Assembly (NCBI RefSeq): GCF_002878395.1
Contig: NC_061115.1
Location: 93,174,515 to 93,238,514 of the forward strand
Reading direction: 5' to 3'
DNA: 64,000 bases
Source of the DNA: Capsicum annuum
Lineage: Eukaryota; Streptophyta; Magnoliopsida; Solanales; Solanaceae
The position numbers were made by a program, and so were the translations under genes. A model generated the notes under the pieces. It was given only the letters and a program-made list of their open reading frames with translations, was not told the DNA's origin and searched no databases. This document shows, piece by piece, positions 9,793 through 20,830 of the stretch (positions are counted from its first letter, which is position 1; the number at the start of each line of letters is the position of its first letter).

Positions 9793-12010
9793 TGTAACAC
9801 CCCATATTCAAGTACGTGTATTGGTGTATTCAAGTACGTGTATTGGTCTTATTTATATGGAATTAATTTTTTTATTTTATTTATATCGGAATTTGCCCAT
9901 CGATGGTTCTGTGCGAAGGTTATTGAATAAGATTTCCAATGATATAAACATTCCAAAAATGGATAGGTTTTGGATATAATCGAGTACTTTCGAAACTATA
10001 AAATGGTGGCCGGGATATTTGGGAATAGTAAATGTGCAGGAAAATTTCCTGCACACAAACTACTGAGGCCAACCGAATTTTTGGATCAAATTCGAATGAT
10101 ATTAACTCTCTTAATATAATGAAATGGGAGATATGCGGCCTATGAAAAGAAATATCTTCGATTATTGTTTCCAATGCAACTGGTTTCATCCAAATCCAAC
10201 ATCTGAGTAAAGAGTTATACTTATTTTACTTCAGCCTATCAAAATAGATTTTTAGGGTCAACTTTAAACGACCATAACTCCTTGTACAGAACGAACTAGG
10301 TGGCCTACTTTATATGAAATGAAATTTCTTTGAATTATCATTCCAATGATACAATTTCACCCAAATCCGATATCGGAGCAAAGAGTTATGGTCGATCTAC
10401 TTTAGCTTGTCAAAACAGTCCACCAAAGGACAGATTTGACATTATTTAAATTTTAAAGGTATTTTGGTCATTTCCTATTATATTATGGATGGTAATATGT
10501 GTATATATACATGTATATGAGTTCTAAAACTCATTTTCATTATTAATCATTGAGAAAGAACAAACCTTAGCCAAATTTGACCTTTAAATTACTTGTGATT
10601 CAATCGTAGAAATTTCAAAGTAATCCGATAACTGCGTTTATCATCTCGAGAGCTTTGAATGACACCTATTATTTGTGTAAACAGGATTGCATAATAAAGA
10701 GGTGAATTCTAAGGTATGAATTTTTTTTGCCTTTGTTCTTTTCCATATGTATATGTGTGATAGAGGATTATATGATTGGTTATTATTGAAAAGTGATGGA
10801 AATAGGGTTATGGACTATTTTGCATGGTTTGGTTATATTGAATTGTGGAAGGTGGATATGGTAATTGCGTTATGGAAGGTGGATATGGTGATATACTATT
10901 GAATTGATGATTATTTATGTCTATGGCTCAATTTGGTTTAATGGATTGGTTGGAAGGATTAATGAATCCAAACTTGATATTGGAGGATATTGTATGAATA
11001 TGCATGACATGTGAATGTAATTGGAGTATAAGAGGGTTAAAGTGACACCCTTTATGGTGTAATTAAGGCTTACTACTTAACCACTAGTTTGGTGAATTCA
11101 AATAATTGAATTGTGACGTTTGGTTGGTAATACTAGGTTGCTATATGTAGATAAGTAATCCGAAATGATGGGAAGTCCATTTGGGACTAGTATTGAAGGT
11201 TGACAGTCAGGTATGTAAAGTATACTCTATACCATATCTTTGGAATGAAAGTGAACAATTGTTCTATTAAGAAAGTTTCCAAAGTTATTCAATAACATGT
11301 GATCCATAATGGTTTTGTATGATGTCCTACGTTATCAATGAACTTGTTTCCACCCTACAAGATGTCAAGACATTCCAATATGTACTTGTCTTCCAAATCT
11401 TACATGTTTATTGCTCTAATGAATGTCAGAAGGTATCCGGTTACTCAAACAAGATCCATGTGCTATTAATGACTCCAAAACGTTTCATTGATATACCAAT
11501 AAGTTCCTACTTCATTGTTATGGCATGAATGACTCCAAAACACTTCATTGATATGCCAATGAGTTCTTACTTCATTATTATTGCATTGATGGTCTATTTA
11601 TATGTCTCTTATTGATGTATCATTGTTTCAAAGTATAAAAAATACGGTGGCGGCTGAAATAACAATCTCAAAGATTAATTAAATTAAGTGATGGAAGTTC
11701 TCTCTTATCGGATGGTATCCCAGGGGCATAAGCCTATCATGGGTCGATCTTATTTATGTGTTTATGGGTGGTATCCCAGGGGCGTTAGCCTATCATGGGT
11801 CGATCCCAGTTGATATGTACTGGAGGTAGCCTAATGGTCACAGTAAAGTACAATAATAATTACAAAGATGATAAGAACGAAGGTAAAGTGATTGAATAAA
11901 TACAATGTACAGGTTGTCACAAGTTCTAGTAAGTGTGGTTATGAGCTGGTTTTCCTAGGCCTCCTCGGTTACGGGTGCCAGTCCACCCCAATAGGATTTG
12001 AGGTGTTACA
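9793..12010 (+). repeat. Right (3') LTR of gypsy A
   Basis: It starts TGTAACACCCC after the purine run AGGGGGGAAG and ends GGTGTTACA. It matches 1946-4673 except for one deletion of about 507 bp near 11937, where AGTGTGGTT joins ATGAGCTGG. The 5-bp target duplication would be TAAAT just outside. There is no coding content. Confidence 0.9.
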
Positions 12011-13847
12011 TAAATGAATATCTAGCCTTAGGCTTGAAGACCTTTTTGTTTGATTTCTTCTGCAGCCATAACTCTTTTCGCCTACAATATTCTGGTAAGT
12101 CCATTCTAGCTTTAAAATTGTCTTTTGTCTTGCCATTAACATCCATTACTGTGTTAAATAAATTATCAAAGTAATTTTTTCAGTATATATGGGAATCAAG
12201 ATTATGTCGAAGAAGATGATCCTCCAATATGATAATTCCCAAAATATACTCTTTTTTGTCTAATTATGTGCAGCACCATACCTATCAAATTTGTATGGTT
12301 GTTCTTCTGTAACCTTTGGAAAGTGTTGAACCCTCACCCAAACTTGTTCTCCCATATAGATTGGAGGTGTACTATCTCGATCAACCGTATTCTTTCTAAA
12401 TGCACTTTTCATATTCCTAAACTCATGATCCATGGGTAAAAATCAACGGTGATAATCAAACTAACAATTTTTTTAGTCATGTCTCAAAGTGAATGATTTA
12501 GTGTTTTCCCATACAATAAGGACAGGATAACTTGCTAGCTGTCATCCACCTGGAAAACATTCCGTAAGTATGAAAATCACTAATAGTCAACATTAAGACA
12601 ACCCGCAAATTAAAATTTTGCTTAAGCGACACATCAAATGTTTCAACACCTTCAATCCACAATTGATTCAACTCATCAATCAAAGGTTGCTGGTATACAT
12701 CAATCATGAATTTTGGATTACGCTGGCTAGGAATAATACAATTGAGAAATATATAAGGACTGGTCATGCACATCTCTGGTGGAAGATTATATGGTGTCAA
12801 ATATACAGGCCAACAAGAATATGGTGCAGCAGAAATAGAGTATGGAGTGAATCCATCCGAATATAAACCCAACCTAATATTTCGTGATTCAGCTGCAAAC
12901 TCTGGGTATTTTCTATCAAAAGGCTTCTAGGCCTCTCCATTAGATGTACGACACATAACACCAGGTGGTTTTCTATTTTCATGATGCCATCTCATGTAAG
13001 GAGCTGACCTATTTGATACATATAACCTCTTTAGTCTCTGTATAAGAGGTAAGTAATGTATCGTCTTCACAACAACTTTCTTCTTGCTAGGAGCTTTTTT
13101 AAAATGAGCTTTTTGACAAAACTTACAAGATTCCAGATCAATATCATCATTGTAGTATAACATGCAAATTTTTTCACAATAATCGATTCTCATCGATGAC
13201 AGTCCTAACTTTGACACCAACCTCTTTGCCTTGTAGAAATTATCAGGTATCTCTAGATTCAGGTCAACTAATTCATGCATAAGGTTAATCACAACATCCA
13301 TTGCCCCCTGAGGAATATTCCAATCTAATTTAATACTTAATAACCTAACAACAATAGACAATTGAGAGTGTGGACTCCCCTCATATAGAGGCCGACTACA
13401 AGCTTCCAACTGTTCAAAGAAACATTTAGATTCATCATTGGGAGCTTCTTCAACATGATCACTAGATTCAAAATCAGAATGCATCCCATAAGCATCTCGA
13501 ATTATGTCGTGCATTCTATAATTTTGGACATTAGGTTCCATCGCCCCACAACTTCGACCAATAACATAGTGTTGAGATCTGATAAAACTATTATCAATTT
13601 CTCAATGACTAGTCCACACTGTATAATTTTCTTTAAACCTGTTTCGATAGAGATGAAGCTTAACAATATCAATTTTTTCATAATTCCTATATTTACATTT
13701 ACTACAAGGACACTTAACCAAGCCATCGAGTTGAAAAGGTTCCAGTGTCATTGCATAGTCCACAAAACCATCGACACCGGCTATAAATTCAGGCATCAAC
13801 CCCATATGACCAACATTAGTCATATTATACATCCAACTACTATCCAT
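12011..13847 (-). pseudogene. TNP2-like CACTA transposase, partial
   Basis: The ATG at 13845-13847 starts a transposase-associated domain with CPCSKCKYRN and the Cys/His pattern of PF13963, ending near 13602. After one TGA the frame continues through HDIIRDAYG (about 13500), KSKLxLSS-type helices and an SCKFCQKAHF segment. MRWHHENRKPPG follows, then a TAG where Trp is usual, and RLGLYSDGFTP (about 12865), the first acidic motif of Transposase_21 (PF02992). Next come MCMTSPYIFL, TYGMFSRWMTASKLSCPYC, FLPMDHEFR (about 12435) and, after more stops, DNLFNTVMDVNGKTKDN (about 12160). The frame is still open at the 12011 junction. Only a handful of stops and small indels separate it from an open gene. 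The full family protein is about twice as long as what is present. Confidence 0.85.
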
Positions 13848-15660
13848 CCATACAAAATCACATAATTAAAATTGTTAAACTCTAAATTAAGAAAGAAAAC
13901 TTTATAACAAATCAAGAATTTGCATAAGTAAATGTAACGAGCTCATTAAAAGCAAAAACTTATTGTATTTTGCAATGTAAAATTTATAAGGAAAAAACAC
14001 AAAACTGAATAAACACAAAAAATAAATACCACAAATAAATGTTATTGATAGATAATATCATAATACACGTAACTATATATAGTAATTAAAATGATACAAT
14101 GAATGAAGTAGTAAAACTACTTCTCTTATTTATAATTTATTAAGGACGTATAAAGTAAATTAAACAAGTAATATAAGACAAAGTATTTTATCGAGTACTA
14201 AAGTTCTTTTTTTTCTGATTATAGTACAACAATGTCAGTCTAATCACCACTCTGTAAAACTACCTTTAAGTCTTGGTGGCACATTCTGCTCTCACAGAAC
14301 CCCGGTTGCAAGCTTTCATTTCCACCATCCCACACCAATAATAAATATGCAACATCATCATTAAAAAGAGGCATACATTTTGAATAAGTTCATTGATGGA
14401 TAAAATAAAATATTAGTCGAAGTAGAAACTTTTGTCTAGGCAGACAAGCATCAAGATACCTTGACTCATCTATTCCTATTGAAAAGACACTATCTAATAT
14501 CAAAGAGACAAAAAGTTATAGGAGAATCTTCCCAAATTACATTATTCCCTTGAATCTAAAGGTTAAAACCCTAAATGTTAGGTGACAGCATAATAATATT
14601 CCCAGAATTCCTAGCAACAATATTGATGAATAATAGAACAAAGTAGTTATACATATAGAGCAACTGATGGGCATTTGGTGACACACACACACTACTACCT
14701 CTATTTCTATGGAAAGGGGACTTTAGTCATTCAAAATAAATTTTTATTAAATAGAAAGAGATGGCCCCAAAGGCTCCTAGTTAGGCACTGAAACCTAGTT
14801 TCATTGAGTAAAGGTTTATCAAACATGTATTTATAATTGACATCACTTTGACAGTAGAAATTCTAGTATGGTATATTTGAATCTGATACACATAAAAATA
14901 GCTAATATAGTGTAGATGGATGCATAAGAAGGGCTCTATTTTGGAGTATAACTCTTATCATATCACCTCAAAATTTTTTAATTTCATTCAATCTCATCAT
15001 ATGTAGCAATGTAAAAGCTATTTATTATTCATCGTCCGAGTTTGCAAGATCCATCATTGGTAACATGACACTATAGAAAACCAAGGGCTTATTAAGAAAT
15101 AGGTCTAAAATCAATAGCTGCAACAACAACAACATAGTCAGTATATTCCCACCAGGTGGGAATTATGAAATCAATAAGAACAACAAAAAATCAAAAAATA
15201 AATTCTGAAATTTCATAAACCCTCAACTATTTGATCAAAAAGCAGAAATATGAAACACAATTCTAAAATAAAATCAAGAAAGATGAAAAACATAGAAACA
15301 CAGTTTAAGACAACAAAATCCCCAATTATTCATAACAATCTTCACATTTTGAGGAAATTAAAGGAGACCCATATATTTCATTCTATTCTATACATAAATA
15401 AGAAAAAAATTAAACTTTACAAACTTACCTGGAAGAGCCAGATGTGGATTTGAGAGAGTTTCAAACTTTGAGAGAGAAAAGTTTTAGAGAGTTTTGGATT
15501 TTAGAGAGGGAGCTGCTGCTCTGAGTTTTTTTGCTTTGTAATTATAAAAATATATTGCTCTTTGCATTTTTATGCTTTTCAATTATAAAAATATATACTT
15601 TAAAAAGTAAATAAATATTATTTTACTTCATAAAATAATTATAAATAAGTATTTTTAATA
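13848..15660 (-). other. CACTA 5' leader region, non-coding
   Basis: About 1.8 kb of AT-rich DNA lies between the transposase start and the subterminal repeats. I see no coding similarity on either strand. It contains a short CA run (about 14682-14694) and the SINE-like tail noted separately. A purine/GAGAG-rich stretch lies at about 15450-15520, which could be the untranslated first exon or promoter of the transposase gene. Confidence 0.5.
15119..15160 (-). repeat. Possible TS-type SINE 3' tail fragment
   Basis: The run CAACAACAACAACATAG followed by CAGTATATTCCCACC resembles, on the minus strand, the 3' end of the TS SINE family of Solanaceae, which ends in TTG repeats. Only about 40 bp are recognisable, with no A/B box promoter. 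The call rests on remembered family features and is tentative. Confidence 0.4.
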
Positions 15661-15686
15661 ATAAATATTAATTTAGTAAAATAATA

Positions 15687-15925
15687 GCGACCTCATGAGG
15701 TCACAATGTGTAAAAGTTTATTAATAATTTGATGCTAACTTTTCCCACATTTTATTTTCATTCCCACACAATTTTTGTTAGAATTTATCGACTTCGTGAG
15801 TTCTCTCTATTTTAAAATAAATTTAAAAAAATTAAGGGAATAAGCGACCTCATGAGGTCTCTTATTTGCGACCTACTTTTGAGGTCTCATATTTTAGGTC
15901 TCTTTTTATAGCTTTTTTAGTAGTG
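15687..15925 (-). repeat. CACTA subterminal repeats and terminal inverted repeat
   Basis: The perfect palindrome GACCTCATGAGGTC occurs at 15689-15702 and 15846-15859, each preceded by GC. A split version, GCGACCTACTTTTGAGGTCTC, is at 15868-15888, and a weaker one (CGACTTCGTGAG) near 15789. The terminus TAGTG ends at 15925. In the En/Spm system such subterminal words bind the TNPA-type protein; no TNPA-like gene is visible here. Confidence 0.75.
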
Positions 15926-16690
15926 AGTACCCGTTCTGAGCATAGTATTCTTCAAAGGCTTTGTTCTCAATTCTTCTCCATGATCACTGTGAACATAGGT
16001 GATGAAGTGTCATGCTTCTCTTTGAACTTTTCTACAAAATATCTCAAAATTTGTGAATGCCTTATGTTTATGAGTAAGAAACATTACCCAAGTAAAATGA
16101 GAATAATTATCAACAATTATAAAACATATCTTTTCCCACCAATACTTGCGGTCTTAGTGGGTCCAAATAGATCCATGTGAATTTTTTGAAGTGGTTTAGT
16201 AGTAGTAAAAATATATTTGACTTTAAATAATGTTCGAGTTTGTTTACCCAATTGGCAAGCATCATATATGTGATCCTTCTCAAATTTGAGTTTTGGCAGA
16301 CCTTTCACCAGTTCAAGTCAGGAGAATTTTACAATGATATGCATACTGGCATGTCCAAGCTTTTTGTGCCACAACCAAGTGTCATTGGTTTGCACAGTAT
16401 GGCAAGTTTTAATAGCTAACGAGAGAAATATTTTTTTTAATCATGTTTGATGGAGTAACTTTCAGCTTTGAAAGAGACTACAAATCCTGCATCACACAGC
16501 TGACTGATACTGAGCAGGTTGTGTTTGATCCTGTCCATGAGATATACTTTAATAATTTTGCATGAGGAGTTTAGCTTTACTGATCTAACTCCGATGACAT
16601 CTCCTTTAAAATTATCACCAAATTTGGCTGATCCTCCTTCTATTTTTTTAGAGAACAAAAACTTTCTTTCTTTCTAGTCATATGTCTTGA
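15926..16690 (-). pseudogene. copia GAG-pre-integrase and integrase N-terminal half
   Basis: From right to left the minus strand encodes FGDNFKGDVIG (about 16600) and MDRIKHNLLSISQLCDAG (about 16530), the GAG-pre-integrase signature. Stops follow, then DACQLGKQTRTLFK (about 16260), the CxxC side of the zinc finger. HMDLFGPTKTASIGGKRYVL (about 16150) carries the first catalytic Asp. The core continues with VDNYSHFTWVMFL and VHSDHGEE, with the second Asp near 15990. It ends at PLKNTMLRT against the CACTA terminus, before the Glu. The missing part is displaced, not necessarily deleted. Confidence 0.85.
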
Positions 16691-18330
16691 ACATTCGCTG
16701 TCGATGATTCATATTTCTTTCTTATAGATTTTGAGGATGTGTTGCTGGAAAATAAGAAAATTAATTTTTGTAGGTACCTAAGTAGTCTTTGGTCCTTGAG
16801 GGTTAGAGGTATTTCCTTTAGGTCTCCAGACACACACACCTTTAGACCTTTGCCTACAGCTCTGCGATTTATTCCCTTTCTGTTCACATGTATAGCAGAC
16901 TAGTCTCTGAAAGAAGAAAGAAGTTTTGGATGATTCGAACGATCTTGATGAGGAACTTCAGTTTTTTCTAAAATAATTTGATCTTACAAAACTGTGACTT
17001 GATGATCTTTTAATACTATTTAATTGTATTTTGACATCATCAATTTCTTCTTGAAGTAAGTTAATTTTGATTTGATAGGCTTTAATTTCAAATTGATAGT
17101 TCCTTCATTCCTCCTCAAGTTTCTATTTTAACCGAGCTTCTCGGTTCTTCTTTTCTTGAGTAAGTTTATTATATTCATTAATAACATTTTAAAACTCATC
17201 AGTAATCATATCTATATTTGATTCAAGAATGTTATAGTTATGATAGTTGTAGGGTCTTACCTCACTCGATTTACCTTTTTCCATGAAGCACAAGTTGGTT
17301 GCTTTTGTTTCTTCCTAGGTTTCATCTTTATCACTCTAAGCCCTAAAGTTTTTGTTTCTTCTGGATGACCTTCTTTTTGGAAAGTTTTGTTTAAAGTGAT
17401 CTGGCATCACAGTAATAGTAGCGGTCATTATTCCTTCTTAATTCATTATTTTTGACTCTTTGGGGTCTCTGCTGTCTCTATTTTATTATCTGCCTTACTC
17501 CGTGATTTATTAAAGCCATTCATTCACTATTGGCTTTTTCTAGGAAGTCTTCTTCTTCGGTTGGTAAAATATTGAAGGCTACTAGTTTCTTTTTTTCTTC
17601 CTTGTTGTACTCATTGATATAATTTAGTTTGTAGGAAATAGGATTACATTGTAATTCATTATATGTCATATTGCAAAGGTCTCTATCTTCTAGAATGGTA
17701 GCTTTGGTTTCCCATACTGAGGGAGGCTTCTGATAAGCTTCTGGACTTGTTGGCTGTGTGGATAGATCATCCCTAATGATTTTAGATCACATACAATTTT
17801 GCTAAATCTGGCAAACATTATTGATTACATATTTTCATTTTCTTCTATTTTGAATAGCTCGTATTCATTGACTAGAGCAGTGACTTTTGCCTTTTTAACT
17901 TTGATGGTCCTTTCATGGGTTACTTCTAGTTTTTCCATATCTCTCTTACAATTTCACAGGTTGATATCTTGTCGTATTTTTCTCCGCTCACTGCACAAAT
18001 GAGTGAACTTATAGCTTGTGCATTAGTTTGAATTGCCTCTTGTTGTTCTTTGGTAACTTTGAAATTTTCCAGGTTCTCTACATTAGTACTTCTTGATTCC
18101 TTGTCCTTGTCCTTTTGTTTTTCTTTGAGTTCTGGAATGGGCTTTGGTCCCTTCTTAATGACAACCTATGCTTGGAAGTCATTTGATTGAAAGAAGATTT
18201 TGAATATGTTCTTCCAATAGGAATAGTGTTGTCTATTGAAATAAGGTGGTTTTTTGGAGGAGTGATCGTCTTGAAAGAGAGCTCCTGGAATTTTGTAGTT
18301 TGCAATTTTATGTTTACTCATATGCGGTTA
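16691..18330 (-). pseudogene. copia gag and protease
   Basis: The N-terminal part reads SYWKNIFKIFFQSNDFQA (about 18220), the DUF4219/UBN2 gag pattern, followed by a Lys/Glu-rich stretch. KVTKEQQEAIQTNAQAISSL and KYDKISTCEIVRDMEKLEV (about 18060-17920) complete the UBN2 domain. A coiled-coil-like region rich in Glu, Lys and Asn spans about 17250-16990. A zinc knuckle CYTCEQKGNKSQSC (about 16895) has Asn for the usual His. The protease active site reads IIDSECSRHMT (about 16700), with DSE for the copia DSG. Many stops and frameshifts interrupt it. Confidence 0.78.
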
Positions 18331-18352
18331 AGGACCACTATTGGTGAGACTT

Positions 18353-18366
18353 GCTCTGATACCAAT
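18353..18366 (-). promoter_or_regulatory. Primer-binding site of the copia element
   Basis: Read on the minus strand, TTGGTATCAGAGC directly follows the LTR end. It matches the initiator tRNA-Met site with no mismatch in the TGGTATCAGAGC core, which fixes the element's orientation. Confidence 0.88.
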
Positions 18367-19455
18367 TGAAATTTCAGAGGGGGTGGGGTGAATTGAAAAA
18401 TTCCTGTGAGTCGACTGAAATTCTTCACAATCGACTTGCCTGAAAATTAGTATACTTAAACAGGCATATTAGTTTAAATAAATAAGCAAGTAAATAAGTA
18501 ATTTGAAATAAAAATGCAAAGATTTATCCTAGTTCGGAACACCAATGTGGTGCCTACTTCTAGTCCCCTTGGGTTTTTCCTTAGATCTTCTCAAATTGGA
18601 TTCTGAGTACAACAGTAGTGAACAAGTTTTGAAACTTATTTTGATTTTCAGATCTTATGACACAACATTAATCGGTATGACTAAGTTGACTCAATCTACT
18701 CTTATTTAATTATTGTAAACTTAAGAAGTACAAAGGTTTATTGTGACTAAGATTGAGACACACTAAGATATTCCCTTGATGTCGCGTGAGTGCTTTTACC
18801 TTCTATCTTTTTCTTTTATGTTCTTTAGCTGTTTTAGCTTTTTTTCTTCATATGGAAATCCAAGAGATTTCTTCTCAATCAAGGATTTGAATTGATTCCT
18901 TGATTTAGGATGACACCATATGGTATGTTCATATCCGATATATCTATAGGTGATGTAGCTTTTTTTTTTTGCAGCCATTCATGTTCATATCAGATATGTC
19001 CATGTAGAGGGTGTGGTCTTCTTTTTTTTTGCTTTTGTCATTATTGATTCATCTGCCTTATATTAATGAAGCCAGTAAGATCCATGATTGATACTATTCC
19101 TAAGTTTAGCGTTGGCCATCTTGTGAGTGGATACTTGTTTCTATTTGCGAGATATTCTTAATATCCTGGATTAATTCCTTATGGATCCCAAGATCTCTTT
19201 TGATCTTCTCTATCTTCAGTGTATCCTATGGGATATTTGTTTATTAGTTTGTTGTTACTAAAACATATAATGAGAATATGGGGCTAACAAAAAGGATATC
19301 TAAGAATATCTCGCAAAAAAATAAGAGTCAACTCATGCTCCTAGTCAAAAGAGTCAGCAAGAAATGAGGAGCAAGTCGACTGGAAGAATAGGGTTGTTAA
19401 CTGATGTTTACTATTTGTCATTATCAAAACATATAATGAGAATGTAGGGCTAACA
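18367..19455 (-). repeat. 5' LTR of the copia element
   Basis: On the plus strand it runs from TGAAATTTCAGAG next to the primer-binding site to GTAGGGCTAACA, so on the minus strand it begins TGTTAGCCCTAC and ends in CA. The first 30 bp of the minus-strand start (19426-19455) recur at about 19261-19290, an internal duplication of the LTR end. The length is about 1.09 kb. No gene lies inside. Confidence 0.75.
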
Positions 19456-19464
19456 TGGAAATTC

Positions 19465-20830
19465 AAGAGCTCGCATTGTTAGATTCTCCCCCTGAAGTCG
19501 AGAAAAGGAAGGCAAATAAATTTTCTCCCTCCCGATAGGGAAATAGATCTTGGGATTAATCTTCTCCTGGGTACCCTCCCTATCTCTATCCTTCCTTATA
19601 GAATAGCTCCGACTAAGTTGAAGGAACTCAAAGAGTAGTTGATTGACTTTCTTGATAAGGGTTTCATTCGTCCTAGTGTTTCCCCATGGGGTGCTCTTGT
19701 GCTTTTCGTGCATAAGAAGGATAGGTCCTTTTAGATGTGTATAGACTACTGCCAATTAAATAAGGTGACAGTAAAGAATAAGTATCCACTTTCTAGGATT
19801 GATTACCTATTTGATCAGCTTTAGGGTGGTAAGTACTTATCTAAGATTGACCATCAAACGAGTTACCATCAATTAAAGATTAGGGAGGTGGATATCCCTA
19901 AGACTATTTTTCAAACCTAGTATGGTCATATTGAGCTCTTGGTGATGTCCTTCAATTTGACTAATGCCCCATCTACATTTATGGATCTTATGAATTGGTT
20001 ATTCCATCATTTTCTAGACTTATTCATCATCGTGTTTATTGGTGACATCTTGGTTTATTATAATAATGAGACAAATCATGTCGGTCACCTCCGTGTAGTT
20101 TTACAAACCTTTAAGGATCAATGATTGTATGCTAAATTCTCTAAGTGTGAGTTCTAGTTGAATGTTGTGACTTATCTAGGCCATGTGGTGTTTAGTAAGG
20201 GGATAATAGTGGATCCAAATAAAGTTGAGGTGGTTAATAAGTGTCCTAGACCCAGGACTCCAACTGACGTTTGGAGCTTCTTGGGTTTAGCTAGTTATTA
20301 TAGGAGGTTTGTGGAAAACTTCTCCTCTATTGCTTCCCCATTGACTAAGTTGACTAAGAAAAAGATAAAGTTTCTATGGTATGATGCTTGTGTAGGTAGT
20401 TTTAAAAAATTGAAGGATAAGTTAAATTCAGCTTTGGTTTTGACTTTACTCAAGGATATTGATGGCTTGTGGTTTATTATGATGCGTCATGTGTAGGAAT
20501 AGGTTGTGTATTGATGTAGCATGGTAAGGTGGTTGCATATTCTTCTAGGCAACTGAAGCTGCATATGATGAACTATTTGAATCATGATTCAAAGTTGATG
20601 GCTTTGGTTTTTTCTTTGAAGATTTAACGTCATTATTTATATGGGGTTTATGTTGACATCTATTCATATCATAAAAGATTGCAATATGTGTTTGCCCAAA
20701 AGGAGTTGAATCTCAGGTAGAGGAGATGGCTTAAGTTGCTTAAGGACTATGATATGAGTCTTCACTATCATCTAGGTAAAGCTAACGTGGCTGTTGATGC
20801 TCTTAGCAAGTTATATATGGGAAGTTTATC
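19465..20830 (+). pseudogene. gypsy B reverse transcriptase and RNase H
   Basis: The frame opens with REIDLGINLLLGT and PYRIAPTKLKELKE, then [16 protein letters not shown] and [33 protein letters not shown] lies near 19945. The catalytic box at about 20035 reads FIGDILVYY, so the first Asp of FIDD is Gly. FLGLASYYRRFVENFSS (about 20280) ends the connection. RNase H begins near 20440 but a TAG and a frame change weaken it; its tether HYHLGKANVAVDALSK is at about 20765. Several CAG/CAA-to-stop and Trp-to-stop changes are seen. Confidence 0.87.

Larger units (their letters stand above)
1..12010 (+). mobile_element. Ty3/gypsy family A, shared-LTR tandem (chromovirus, Tekay/Del-like)
   Basis: The order is partial internal region, LTR, complete internal region, LTR. 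The first 1945 bases match the segment from about 7857 to 9792 almost base for base, so two copies of one family lie head to tail and share the LTR at 1946-4673. The domain order protease, reverse transcriptase, RNase H, integrase, chromodomain-like tail is that of Ty3/gypsy chromoviruses. The first bases after the right LTR (TAAAT, 12011-12015) would be the target-site duplication; its partner lies left of the window. All frames are broken, so the copies are not autonomous. Shared-LTR tandems usually come from unequal recombination between LTRs. This reading is inference; the repeat order is visible directly. Confidence 0.9.
12011..15925 (-). mobile_element. CACTA (En/Spm) DNA transposon, truncated at the gypsy A insertion
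   Basis: On the minus strand the element begins with the terminal CACTACTAAAAAAGCTA at 15909-15925 and subterminal palindromes, followed by a long AT-rich leader and a TNP2-type transposase gene. The gene is cut at 12011, in frame, by the gypsy A LTR. The other terminus and the rest of the gene are therefore expected left of the window. At 15926 the copia integrase begins without a gap, so the CACTA element inserted into that copia element. CACTA elements move by cut-and-paste and make 3-bp target duplications; AGT (15926-15928) would be one copy. Confidence 0.85.
15926..19455 (-). mobile_element. Ty1/copia retrotransposon, 5' half, truncated by the CACTA insertion
   Basis: Minus-strand order is LTR (19455 to 18367), primer-binding site, gag, protease and GAG-pre-integrase, then the integrase core, cut at 15926. 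RT, RNase H and the 3' LTR should lie left of the window beyond the other CACTA end. Integrase before RT defines Ty1/copia. The right flank TGGAA (19456-19460) would be one target duplication copy in gypsy B. Confidence 0.85.

Noticed and set aside
15250..15453. A small Lys-rich frame in the CACTA leader
   Set aside because: It is AT-rich low-complexity sequence without a recognisable motif and lies opposite to the transposase gene.
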